Shown here one piece after another: positions 1 through 5,303 of a DNA stretch of 5,303 bases. The notes beneath the pieces are model-generated. The model saw only the letters and a list, made by a program, of their open reading frames with translations. It ran no database searches and was not told where the DNA came from. Where the stretch lies: assembly GCA_947177595.1 (NCBI GenBank), contig CAMWUZ010000135.1:1-5303 (forward strand). The letters are read 5' to 3'. The first letter of the stretch is position 1; each line of letters starts with the position of its first letter. The position numbers were made by a program, and so were the translations under genes. Origin of the DNA: an uncultured Porphyromonadaceae bacterium. GTDB taxonomy: Bacteria; Bacteroidota; Bacteroidia; Bacteroidales; Muribaculaceae.

Positions 1-29
1 ATTTCACACCTTATTATATATAATCACAA

Positions 30-59
30 AAAAAATAGCCGCCGAAGCAGCTATTTTTT
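30..59 (-). terminator. Intrinsic terminator after the sulfatase gene
   Basis: Bases 30-39 (aaaaaatagc) and 50-59 (gctatttttt) are perfect inverted repeats. Read on the minus strand the stem continues inward through T-G-C against G-C-G (one G-U wobble) and closes with a C(TTCG)G tetraloop, an exceptionally stable RNA loop. The 3' arm runs into a tract of eight T's on the minus strand. The sulfatase stop codon (58-60) overlaps the base of the stem. Because A and T tracts flank both arms, the element could also stop plus-strand transcription entering from the left, but no plus-strand gene is visible here. Confidence 0.9.
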
Positions 60-1578
60 ATTTCTTGGCGCGAACCTCTTCGATATATGCCTGCATCTTG
101 GCTACTACATCCGGATGTTCAGATGCAACATTTTTTCGTTCACCTTGATCGACAGACATATCATATAGCTGAGGTTCAGCTAAATTACCGGTTTCAACCT
201 TCGGACCCCACTGAATCATTGCAGGACCATTGGACGGCTCAATATATTTCCACTTGCCGGAGCGCACGGAAAGCACATGAGTGTTGGACATTTCAGTAAG
301 ATACTCTCTTGAAGTCTTATTCTCGCCAAGAATAGTAGCGAGATTATCGCGGCTGTCGCAAGCGCTCTCCTGTGGCAGGCGCGCATTAAACAGCGAACCG
401 AGGCTGCGCATCAGGTCAATATGACTCACAAGAGCGCCACTCTCCTGATTCGGAGCTATATGCCCCTTCCAGCTCACGATAAACGGCACTGCGGTGCCAC
501 CTTCAAACGCGCTGTACTTATTGCCGCGGAAAGGACCTGTCGGTCTGTGACCGTTAAGAAGCTCCTCAGCCTTGTCGTCATATCCGTCGTCAAGCACAGG
601 ACCGTTGTCACTGGTGAGAATAACGATTGTGTTGTCAAGCACACCCGCCTTTTCAAGGGCATTCATAATCTGCTCTACCGACCAGTCGAATTGCACTATG
701 GCATCACCGCGCAGACCCATCGGGTTCTTGCCGCGGAAACGCTCGTGAGGAAAACGGGGCACATGCACATCGTTTGTGGCGAAATACATGAAAAACGGTT
801 CATCCTTATGGCTCTCGATGAAATCTACAGCCTTTGCAGTGATAGAGTCGGCGATATTCTCATCTTTCCACCGTGCTTTGCCACCGCCTTTCATATAACC
901 GATTCTCCCGATACCGTTGACGATGCTCTGGTCGTGCCCGTGGCTATGCTTGAGATTATAGAGTAGCTCAGGATTATTTTTCCCGGTAGGCTCACCCTCA
1001 AAATTTTGGCGGTAGCTCACAAAAATAGAATCGGTAGGATCATAATTGGCAACAAAACCCTGCTCGATAAACACGCACGGAACACGGTCGGATGTAGCCG
1101 CCATTATATAATGGTAGTCAAAACCGAGATCTGCGGGACTCGCCGCAAGCGGAGCGTTCCAGTCCTGAGTGCCTGTTTTGTCACCCAGCCCGAGATGCCA
1201 TTTGCCGATTGCGGCGGTAGCATAGCCATTGCTGCGAAACATATCGGCAATCGTAAACTGCTCCGGACGGATAATCATGCCGGCATTGCCGGGAGCCACA
1301 TCTGTGCCCGGACGGCGCCAGGGATATTCGCCGGTGAGGAGGGAATAGCGGGAGGGGGTGCTGGTTGCAGCTACCGCATGAACATCTGTAAAGCGTATGC
1401 CGCTCTGCGCCAGTTTATTCACGGCAGGAGTCGAAACATTTTTCGCCCCATAGCATTCGAGGTCACCGTAACCTAAATCATCGGCAACAATCATAACGAC
1501 GTTCGGTAGACGGTCAGCTGATTTTGCCGCGGAGAGCATAAAGCTCGCCAGCACAAAAGTGAGAATCCGTTTTTTCAT
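58..1578 (-). CDS. Periplasmic Ser-type sulfatase, family S1
   Basis: This 506-residue protein is a formylglycine-dependent sulfatase, which hydrolyses sulfate esters, most likely on a sulfated host or dietary glycan. A signal peptide covers about residues 1-20 (MKKR, then a hydrophobic stretch, then AKS/A) with no lipobox cysteine, so the enzyme is probably periplasmic. Family landmarks in order are the metal-binding DD at 33-34, the maturation motif S-T-P-S-R at 73-77, GKWH at 125-128, NDVH at 269-272, SDNG at 323-326 and a G-N-K...EGG segment at 352-361. The residue to be converted to formylglycine is Ser73 (codon AGC), so activation needs a radical-SAM anaerobic sulfatase-maturating enzyme, not encoded here. 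Length is normal for the family. It is the last gene of its operon, 35 bp after the acetyltransferase-like gene. The middle section (about 163-230) recalls Bacteroidetes galactose-type S1 sulfatases, but the subfamily and substrate are not assured. Confidence 0.95.
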   Translation of the reverse strand: MKKRILTFVLASFMLSAAKSADRLPNVVMIVADDLGYGDLECYGAKNVSTPAVNKLAQSGIRFTDVHAVAATSTPSRYSLLTGEYPWRRPGTDVAPGNAGMIIRPEQFTIADMFRSNGYATAAIGKWHLGLGDKTGTQDWNAPLAASPADLGFDYHYIMAATSDRVPCVFIEQGFVANYDPTDSIFVSYRQNFEGEPTGKNNPELLYNLKHSHGHDQSIVNGIGRIGYMKGGGKARWKDENIADSITAKAVDFIESHKDEPFFMYFATNDVHVPRFPHERFRGKNPMGLRGDAIVQFDWSVEQIMNALEKAGVLDNTIVILTSDNGPVLDDGYDDKAEELLNGHRPTGPFRGNKYSAFEGGTAVPFIVSWKGHIAPNQESGALVSHIDLMRSLGSLFNARLPQESACDSRDNLATILGENKTSREYLTEMSNTHVLSVRSGKWKYIEPSNGPAMIQWGPKVETGNLAEPQLYDMSVDQGERKNVASEHPDVVAKMQAYIEEVRAKK

Positions 1579-1613
1579 AAAATCAGTGATATATTTAAGG
1601 TATTCTTTATTTC

Positions 1614-2744
1614 TTACAGCGTTTTGCGATAGTCACGGCGGCGACGATGCTGGCGGCGGTCAAAATATTGCCATTGCAGTTGCACACTCGCGTTATCCTC
1701 AAGTTCCAGATTACTCTCCGCCCACTTGAAACCGTTCTTTATATAGGCTGGAATCAGGTCGGAAAATAATAACGCATTGACTCCCTTATTCTGATATTCA
1801 GGCTTTATCGCTACCAGCATGAGGTCAACTATATCATTCTTACCCTTCATAGCCTTGAGCAGATGATACCAGCCGAACGGCAGCAGCTTGCCGTGCGATT
1901 TCTGCAATGCGCGAGAAAAAGATGGAATCGAGATACCCACCCCTACGAGCTCGTCGTTCTCGTCAACAATCACGCTCACGCAGTCGAGACGAAGCACACC
2001 CAGATATTTGTTTATATAATATTCTATCTGCTTGGGAGTAAGAGGCGAATAGCCATACAGTCCGTCGTATGCGGTATTGATAAGCTCGAACAGAGCCACT
2101 CCATATTTCTCCTTGAGTTTTTTGCGGGAGGTGAAATGAAGATTGCGCAGATGATATTTCTCTTTCACAATATTGGCTATGCGCTGATACTTTTCCGGCA
2201 CCTGATCCGGCACCTGCATTCTGAATTCCACCCAGTCGGTATCCTTGGAATAACCAAGGCGCTCAAGATGCTCAGGGTAGTAAGGGTGATTATAAATGGT
2301 TGCCATAGTGCCGAGCTCGTCAAAACCCTCGATGAGCATACCTTCATGATCCATATCAGTAAAACCCATCGGCCCAATTATCTCGGTTGCACCATGCTCG
2401 CGACACCAGTTTTCAGCCGCCTCAAAGAGAGCGTCACCCACCTCCTTGTCATCGATGAACTCCACATAACTGAAGCGACCCTCCTTTCTTCCGGTGCGCT
2501 CATTCACCTTCCGGTTGATGATGGCGGTGATTCTGCCGGCGGGCTTGCCGTCCTTATATGCCATAAACGAAGTTGCGTCACAGTATTCAAAAGCCGGATT
2601 CTTTTCCGGAATCAGAGTCTCTATCTCATCGAAAACCAGCGGCGGCACATAGCAGTCATTGCCCTCATAAAGACTGATACCGAACTCAAAGAATTTTCTA
2701 AGCTCCTTTTTCGTAGGATTGACAGTTCTTATCTCTATACTCAT
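1614..2744 (-). CDS. GNAT-like N-acyl/acetyltransferase family protein, substrate unknown
   Basis: This 376-residue soluble protein has no signal peptide or membrane segment and is therefore cytoplasmic. The C-terminal half looks like a GNAT acyl-CoA-binding core: a beta-strand pair near 252-274 (VSVIVDENDELVGVGISI), then LMLVAIKPEYQNKGVNALLF at 308-327, matching the beta4-loop-alpha3 acyl-CoA pyrophosphate site in a relaxed form (Q/K-x-x-G-x-N rather than the classical R-G-x-G-x-A). The N-terminal half also carries GNAT-like pieces (FMAYKDGKPAGRITA at 60-74, a helix at 101-118, IIGPMGF at 122-128), suggesting two related folds in tandem. The tail, LELEDN (345-350) followed by QWQYFDRRQHRRRR, is strongly basic and in my recollection characteristic of a family often annotated only as hypothetical or N-acetyltransferase. 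Its ATG lies within the stop of the upstream pseudokinase (ATGA), implying coupled translation. The acceptor substrate is unknown. Confidence 0.75.
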   Translation of the reverse strand: MSIEIRTVNPTKKELRKFFEFGISLYEGNDCYVPPLVFDEIETLIPEKNPAFEYCDATSFMAYKDGKPAGRITAIINRKVNERTGRKEGRFSYVEFIDDKEVGDALFEAAENWCREHGATEIIGPMGFTDMDHEGMLIEGFDELGTMATIYNHPYYPEHLERLGYSKDTDWVEFRMQVPDQVPEKYQRIANIVKEKYHLRNLHFTSRKKLKEKYGVALFELINTAYDGLYGYSPLTPKQIEYYINKYLGVLRLDCVSVIVDENDELVGVGISIPSFSRALQKSHGKLLPFGWYHLLKAMKGKNDIVDLMLVAIKPEYQNKGVNALLFSDLIPAYIKNGFKWAESNLELEDNASVQLQWQYFDRRQHRRRRDYRKTL

Positions 2745-3493
2745 AGTTTAATGGATGTGAGCCACACAAGAATTCCTATCATCACAACAAGAAAAGCTAT
2801 TATGGCTATGTATATCATATTATTGGAGCGGTGCGCCAGATCAAGGCGCAGTTCATGAATGCTCCGGTAGCGGTTTTTCGGATTCGGTTCGGTGCACTTC
2901 GCCGCAATTCTCTTCAGATAAGCTGGCGCATCAGGCACCTCGGCAAGCGACGCCTGAAGCACCTTGCCGAAATTGAGAATATCCTCCTCGGCGTCAGCCG
3001 GAGTGAGATGCTCTTTCTGGTCGAAGCCCACATCAATGAGCTTCAGGTTACCTATGTTTTCAGTGAAAATAACCGTTTCGGGACGCACAGGGAAATGAAC
3101 GATATGATTGCGGCGGATATAGTCGAGAGCATCCACAAGCTGGGTACATATCTTATCGATATGATCTTGAGTGACCTTCTTTTCACGGAGCAGCTTGGCA
3201 AGAGAGTCGCCGTAAACATCATCGGTAATTATACACATTCCCAGACCGGGCACCTCCTCATAGTCATTGATCATGACAATGTGAGGATGAGCAAGATTAT
3301 ATCTCACATCAAACTCTTTCTCAATCATTGCCCTGAATCGCGGATCGGATTTGTACTGCTCCTTGAGAGTCTTGAGCATCACCCATTTGCCAAACTTCTT
3401 GGCGGTATAAACATCGTAGTACTCCTCGTCCCATTCGGGCAAGAGCTCGATTTCAGTCCATTTTTCAGGAATCTCTTTCTTAATGTCGTTCAT
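2741..3493 (-). CDS. Tail-anchored protein-kinase-fold protein, probable pseudokinase
   Basis: This 250-residue protein has a eukaryotic-like Ser/Thr kinase fold over about residues 11-222 and one C-terminal membrane helix at about 226-246, with only a few residues after it. The kinase domain should therefore sit in the cytoplasm, anchored to the inner membrane. Retained landmarks are the beta3 Lys41 (VMLK), helix-C Glu60 nine residues before H69-P70, Asp154 of a DVG version of DFG, D171...FG176 and the late Arg208. Missing ones are decisive: the glycine loop (17-31) contains no glycine, the HRD triad reads H133-F134-P135 so the catalytic base is gone, and the usual K-P-E-N is R137-P-E-T140, losing the Mg-binding Asn. 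ATP binding is possible but ordinary phosphotransfer is unlikely. It follows the lipoprotein gene by 30 bp and overlaps the GNAT gene by 4 bp. A signalling or scaffolding role for its partner is inference. Confidence 0.82.
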   Translation of the reverse strand: MNDIKKEIPEKWTEIELLPEWDEEYYDVYTAKKFGKWVMLKTLKEQYKSDPRFRAMIEKEFDVRYNLAHPHIVMINDYEEVPGLGMCIITDDVYGDSLAKLLREKKVTQDHIDKICTQLVDALDYIRRNHIVHFPVRPETVIFTENIGNLKLIDVGFDQKEHLTPADAEEDILNFGKVLQASLAEVPDAPAYLKRIAAKCTEPNPKNRYRSIHELRLDLAHRSNNMIYIAIIAFLVVMIGILVWLTSIKL

Positions 3494-3523
3494 TCAGCAC
3501 TGTGAGGGATGCCGCCCGAACTG

Positions 3524-3895
3524 TCAATACATCTCGAAAGTCAGTCGGCTGCCGGTGTCTATATCGGTGAGATAGAGCATATTGCCGGCTATTGCCCATC
3601 GGTAAGCCCATTCCTGACCATCCATAAACGAGACATAGAGATAATCACCGTTTGGTTCCCAGGTTATTTGGTAATCATATTGGTTGCCCCAGTCATATTC
3701 GGTGTAGATACCGCTGCCATCGCCATAAAAGCTGAAAATGCTCTGATTTTCAGGAGCGACAGGACCGTAGTCGTCTGCCACGAGCACCCAGTCACCGATA
3801 AGCGGGGAATAATAATAGTCTTCGTCAGTGCAGCCGCTCAAAGCCACTGCGATGAAAGCAAATGCGATAAAGCTCAAAAATTTCTTGGTCTTCAT
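3524..3895 (-). CDS. Small surface-type lipoprotein, lipocalin-like
   Basis: This 123-residue protein starts at the ATG at 3893-3895. An in-frame TTG eight codons upstream would place extra residues before a textbook lipoprotein signal and is not preferred. Lys-rich MKTKK is followed by a hydrophobic stretch and the lipobox L-S-G-C with lipidated Cys22. The residues after it, T-D-E-D, resemble the acidic lipoprotein export signal that sends Bacteroidetes lipoproteins to the outer face of the outer membrane. The mature part, about 100 residues, begins IGDWVLVADDYG (33-44), then FSFYGDGSG (54-62), and is rich in Tyr, Trp and Gly with alternating strands. This recalls the small lipocalin-like lipoproteins common in Bacteroidales; ligand unknown. 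It is the first gene of the four-gene unit, with a promoter just upstream, and the pseudokinase starts 30 bp downstream. Confidence 0.82.
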   Translation of the reverse strand: MKTKKFLSFIAFAFIAVALSGCTDEDYYYSPLIGDWVLVADDYGPVAPENQSIFSFYGDGSGIYTEYDWGNQYDYQITWEPNGDYLYVSFMDGQEWAYRWAIAGNMLYLTDIDTGSRLTFEMY

Positions 3896-3916
3896 TGTCG
3901 CCGATGTTTTCGTTTG

Positions 3917-3924
3917 CAAAAATA
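3917..3924 (-). promoter_or_regulatory. Bacteroidetes-type -7 promoter element (TATTTTTG)
   Basis: The minus strand reads TATTTTTG, an exact match to the Bacteroidetes sigma-ABfr -7 consensus TAnnTTTG, 21 bp upstream of the lipoprotein ATG. Only a weak T-rich match (ATTTTA, about 3941-3946) sits where the -33 TTTG box is expected; a good TTTG at 3957-3960 is too far away. The implied 5' leader is short, around 15 nt. This is the only consensus -7 element I found upstream of the genes of the left-hand unit, so it probably drives all four. Confidence 0.55.
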
Positions 3925-4090
3925 GTAATTAAATGATAAATAAAATGTTGATGAAACAAAAAACCGACGAGTCAGCCTCAGTTGCATCCCTCAATACCCA
4001 TAACGCAGGCTACCGCCCCATTGTTCTGACCGCCCCGCATTTTACCAACCGCTGAACACCTGCAAGCGCCACTTGCCATGTGGCTCCAAT
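3925..4090. other. Intergenic spacer without a convincing gene
   Basis: About 165 bp lies between the terminator of the right-hand unit and the promoter of the left-hand unit. It is AT-rich next to the promoter (3925-3960) and noticeably more GC-rich from about 3961 to 4080. It contains an 8-bp direct repeat and a small inverted repeat, gcaag/cttgc at 4062-4066 and 4072-4076. A plus-strand frame of 40 codons (3933-4055) is open, but I see no promoter or recognisable product for it. A regulatory region or a small RNA is possible; nothing is demonstrated. Confidence 0.4.
4012..4036. repeat. 8-bp direct repeat accgcccc, two copies
   Basis: The octamer accgcccc occurs at 4012-4019 and again at 4029-4036, with starts 17 bp apart. 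It lies in the GC-rich part of the spacer, about 90-110 bp upstream of the predicted -7 box of the lipoprotein operon. Two copies of eight bases could be chance. A regulator-binding site is a possibility only. Confidence 0.4.
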
Positions 4091-4128
4091 AAAAACACTC
4101 CCCGAGGCGGAACAACCACCCCGGGGAG
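4091..4128 (-). terminator. Intrinsic terminator after the DUF4595-like lipoprotein gene
   Basis: Bases 4098-4104 (ctccccg) and 4122-4128 (cggggag) form a perfect 7-bp, almost all-GC stem. After one mismatch, two more G-C pairs (4106-4107 with 4119-4120) extend it inward. On the minus strand the hairpin is followed by TGTTTTTATT, the expected U-rich release tract. It starts about 23 bp past the lipoprotein stop codon and separates the two transcription units. Confidence 0.88.
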
Positions 4129-4151
4129 CTATCAATCTCTATAACTGAGTT

Positions 4152-4940
4152 TTATTTCCAGCTCCAGGTTGCCTCCCATTCATCTTCGCCGGTTTCATCA
4201 TCATGCCAACCCCACGCTATCGGGAGCTGATCGGCATTAAATTTCCATATATATTCATCATAACTATCTGCCATAGGGAGATTTTTAAACGGTGATTTCC
4301 CAAGAAGTCCCGCATAATGAACCGCATCATCAAAGGGATTAAAAAAAGTGACACCACCCTTGTTCGTTACCGGCTGTCTATAAGTTGAATTGGTATAAAG
4401 AAACTCCACGGATTCTTCCAGAGAACCATCCTCATACTGTTCTATTTTTGCAATACCACCATCGGAATATGTCAGCCTATTTTCCACAGTGCCATAAGCA
4501 TCGGTCCAGACAAACAGTCTCGGCTGATTATCTGAATTATATTCAATCTTCACCTCATAGTCATCCTCATCATACAGATATTCCACTACACCGGTACTTA
4601 CAAATCCTTTGTCGTTGAGCTGCATATAGATATCATAATCTTCTTCCGGATCCTCCTTATCGCGATATTTCATCACAACATCATATTTGGTGGCACGGCT
4701 GATGCTGCCATATTCAAATGTAATCTCCGTATGTCTGTCTGATATTTTAGTCACCTGACCCTTATCATTCTGAGTAATAGTCATTCCGTTGACCGAGGCA
4801 GGCAGTCCCATAGGGAATACCTCCGCGATATTTGAACCCTCCCAAATAGGATCCGGCTCATTATTCTCATCGCTGCAAGAAGCGAATATCAGTGAAAGCG
4901 CTGCAACTGCAATGCAGGGAAATTTAAGAAACTTTTTCAT
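4152..4940 (-). CDS. DUF4595-like lipoprotein, probably surface-exposed
   Basis: This 262-residue protein has a lipoprotein signal: MKKFLKF, a hydrophobic core, then F-A-S-C with lipidated Cys22. S-D-E-N follows the cysteine, an acidic export-signal-like stretch predicting display on the outer surface of the outer membrane. The mature part is built of short beta-strands with repeated turn motifs such as NDKGQVTKI (59-67), NDKGFVSTG (109-117), NSDNQPRLF (135-143) and SDGGIAKIE (159-167), loosely reminiscent of YD/RHS-type strand repeats. A conserved-looking block, NKGGVTFFNPFDDAVHYAGL, occupies 193-212, and the C-terminus is rich in Trp. This pattern fits the Bacteroidales group described as DUF4595 with a porin-like fold; I assign it from memory of the pattern, not from a search. 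Molecular function is unknown. The gene starts 17 bp after the stop of the Big2 protein, with no promoter visible in the gap, so the two are probably co-transcribed. Confidence 0.75.
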   Translation of the reverse strand: MKKFLKFPCIAVAALSLIFASCSDENNEPDPIWEGSNIAEVFPMGLPASVNGMTITQNDKGQVTKISDRHTEITFEYGSISRATKYDVVMKYRDKEDPEEDYDIYMQLNDKGFVSTGVVEYLYDEDDYEVKIEYNSDNQPRLFVWTDAYGTVENRLTYSDGGIAKIEQYEDGSLEESVEFLYTNSTYRQPVTNKGGVTFFNPFDDAVHYAGLLGKSPFKNLPMADSYDEYIWKFNADQLPIAWGWHDDETGEDEWEATWSWK

Positions 4941-4958
4941 TGTAATAAACTGATTGGT

Positions 4959-5303
4959 TTATAACCTGATTTTTACTGTCTTACCATTAGGAACACGAAC
5001 TAAGTATATGCCGCTTGATATACCGGTCGGCTTAACGCGGCGACCGTTGAGGTCAAACACCTCGCTACCATCCGGCGCAACAATCTTACCACCCTCAACC
5101 CACACCTGAGCATCATCACTATCAACACCATCAATGCCGGCTGGTTTAGCTGTCACTGTCACCTCGCAACTTGCAGTCAAACCATTGGCGGTGGTCGCTG
5201 TGATCGTTGCCTTACCCGGTTTTATCGCTGTAACAAAACCGCTTGCGCTTACGGTGGCAACGTCTTCATCCGAGCTACTCCAGGTCACACTCTTGTCTGT
5301 CGC
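4959..5303 (-). CDS. Big2-domain secreted protein, C-terminal fragment (5' end outside window)
   Basis: The reading frame is open to the window edge, giving 114 visible residues of a longer protein. A start at 5288 would be a GTG inside the domain; the frame upstream encodes ATDKS, which completes the Big2 signature A-T-D-K-S-V-T-W-S-S-S-D, so the true start lies beyond 5303. Residues 1-51 form most of a bacterial Ig-like Big2 domain: TWSSSDEDVATVS, then GFVTAIKPGKATITA, then a closing CEVTVT strand. After a linker (52-67) comes a C-terminal module, about 68-114, with VFDLNGRRV (82-90), GISSGIYLVRV (94-104) and a basic KTVKIRL end. This resembles type IX secretion/Por sorting domains and related C-terminal modules of Bacteroidales surface proteins. 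Such proteins are usually exported cell-surface adhesive or glycan-active multidomain proteins; the N-terminal domains that would decide the role are not visible. It is co-directional with the lipoprotein gene 17 bp downstream. Confidence 0.85.
   Translation of the reverse strand, partial: ATDKSVTWSSSDEDVATVSASGFVTAIKPGKATITATTANGLTASCEVTVTAKPAGIDGVDSDDAQVWVEGGKIVAPDGSEVFDLNGRRVKPTGISSGIYLVRVPNGKTVKIRL

Noticed and set aside
13..24. 12-bp perfect AT palindrome attatatataat
   Set aside because: Purely A/T palindromes of this size are common in AT-rich intergenic DNA; nothing around it suggests an operator or attachment site.
421..966. Plus-strand open frame of 181 codons
   Set aside because: It lies entirely opposite the sulfatase gene, whose motifs are unmistakable; the plus-strand product shows no recognisable domain.
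1863..2858. Plus-strand open frame of 331 codons
   Set aside because: It is opposite the GNAT-like and pseudokinase genes and crosses their junction; composition is that of an antisense shadow, rich in His, Ile and Leu without domain pattern.
2831..3505. Plus-strand open frame of 224 codons
   Set aside because: It is antisense to the kinase-fold gene, which carries conserved kinase landmarks; no independent support for the plus frame.
3896..3919. Upstream TTG start adding eight residues to the small lipoprotein
   Set aside because: The ATG at 3893-3895 gives a canonical MKTKK lipoprotein signal, and the TTG overlaps the predicted -7 box, which would place it before the transcription start.
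3933..4055. Plus-strand 40-codon open frame starting MINKMLMKQK in the spacer
   Set aside because: It begins within the minus-strand promoter region, has no plus-strand TAnnTTTG element upstream, no recognisable product, and such a length is easily reached by chance. It would need conservation or ribosome profiling evidence.
5286..5288. GTG as the start of the Big2 protein
   Set aside because: The codons above it, to the window edge, continue the Big2 signature in frame, so this GTG is an internal valine and the gene is truncated by the window.
1..5303. Search for CRISPR arrays, tRNA or rRNA genes, insertion sequences and attachment sites
   Set aside because: No regularly spaced repeats, cloverleaf-like segments, rRNA motifs, transposase-like products or terminal inverted repeats were seen by reading both strands.

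Overview
The window most likely comes from a gut-type member of the Bacteroidales (Bacteroides/Prevotella/Muribaculaceae-like; the genus cannot be fixed from the sequence). Four things point there: a TAnnTTTG-type -7 promoter element, two lipoproteins whose mature N-termini carry an acidic surface-export-like signal (C-T-D-E-D and C-S-D-E-N), a Big2 protein with a DLNGRR...GIYLV C-terminal module, and a periplasmic Ser-type sulfatase. Every supported gene lies on the minus strand, so transcription runs from high to low coordinates.

Right-hand unit (about 5303 down to 4091): the 3' end of a secreted protein with a Big2 Ig-like domain and a C-terminal module resembling a type IX sorting domain. 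It is followed after 17 bp by a lipoprotein resembling the DUF4595 (porin-like fold) group. A strong hairpin plus T-run at 4091-4128 ends this unit.

Spacer (about 3925-4090): roughly 165 bp with no convincing gene. It holds an 8-bp direct repeat and leads into a minus-strand promoter at 3917-3924.

Left-hand unit (3924 down to 30): four closely packed genes that probably form one operon. They are a small, probably surface-exposed lipoprotein with a lipocalin-like look; a tail-anchored protein-kinase-fold protein lacking the catalytic Asp, the Mg-binding Asn and the glycine loop (a pseudokinase); a GNAT-like acyltransferase whose ATG overlaps the pseudokinase stop (ATGA); and a periplasmic Ser-type family S1 sulfatase. 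The unit ends at an intrinsic terminator with a C(UUCG)G tetraloop, whose stem includes part of the sulfatase stop codon.

The most unusual element is the translationally coupled pair of a membrane-anchored pseudokinase and a GNAT-like enzyme, set between an envelope lipoprotein and a sulfatase. A functional link between the two middle genes is inferred from gene arrangement. No partner or substrate can be read from the sequence.
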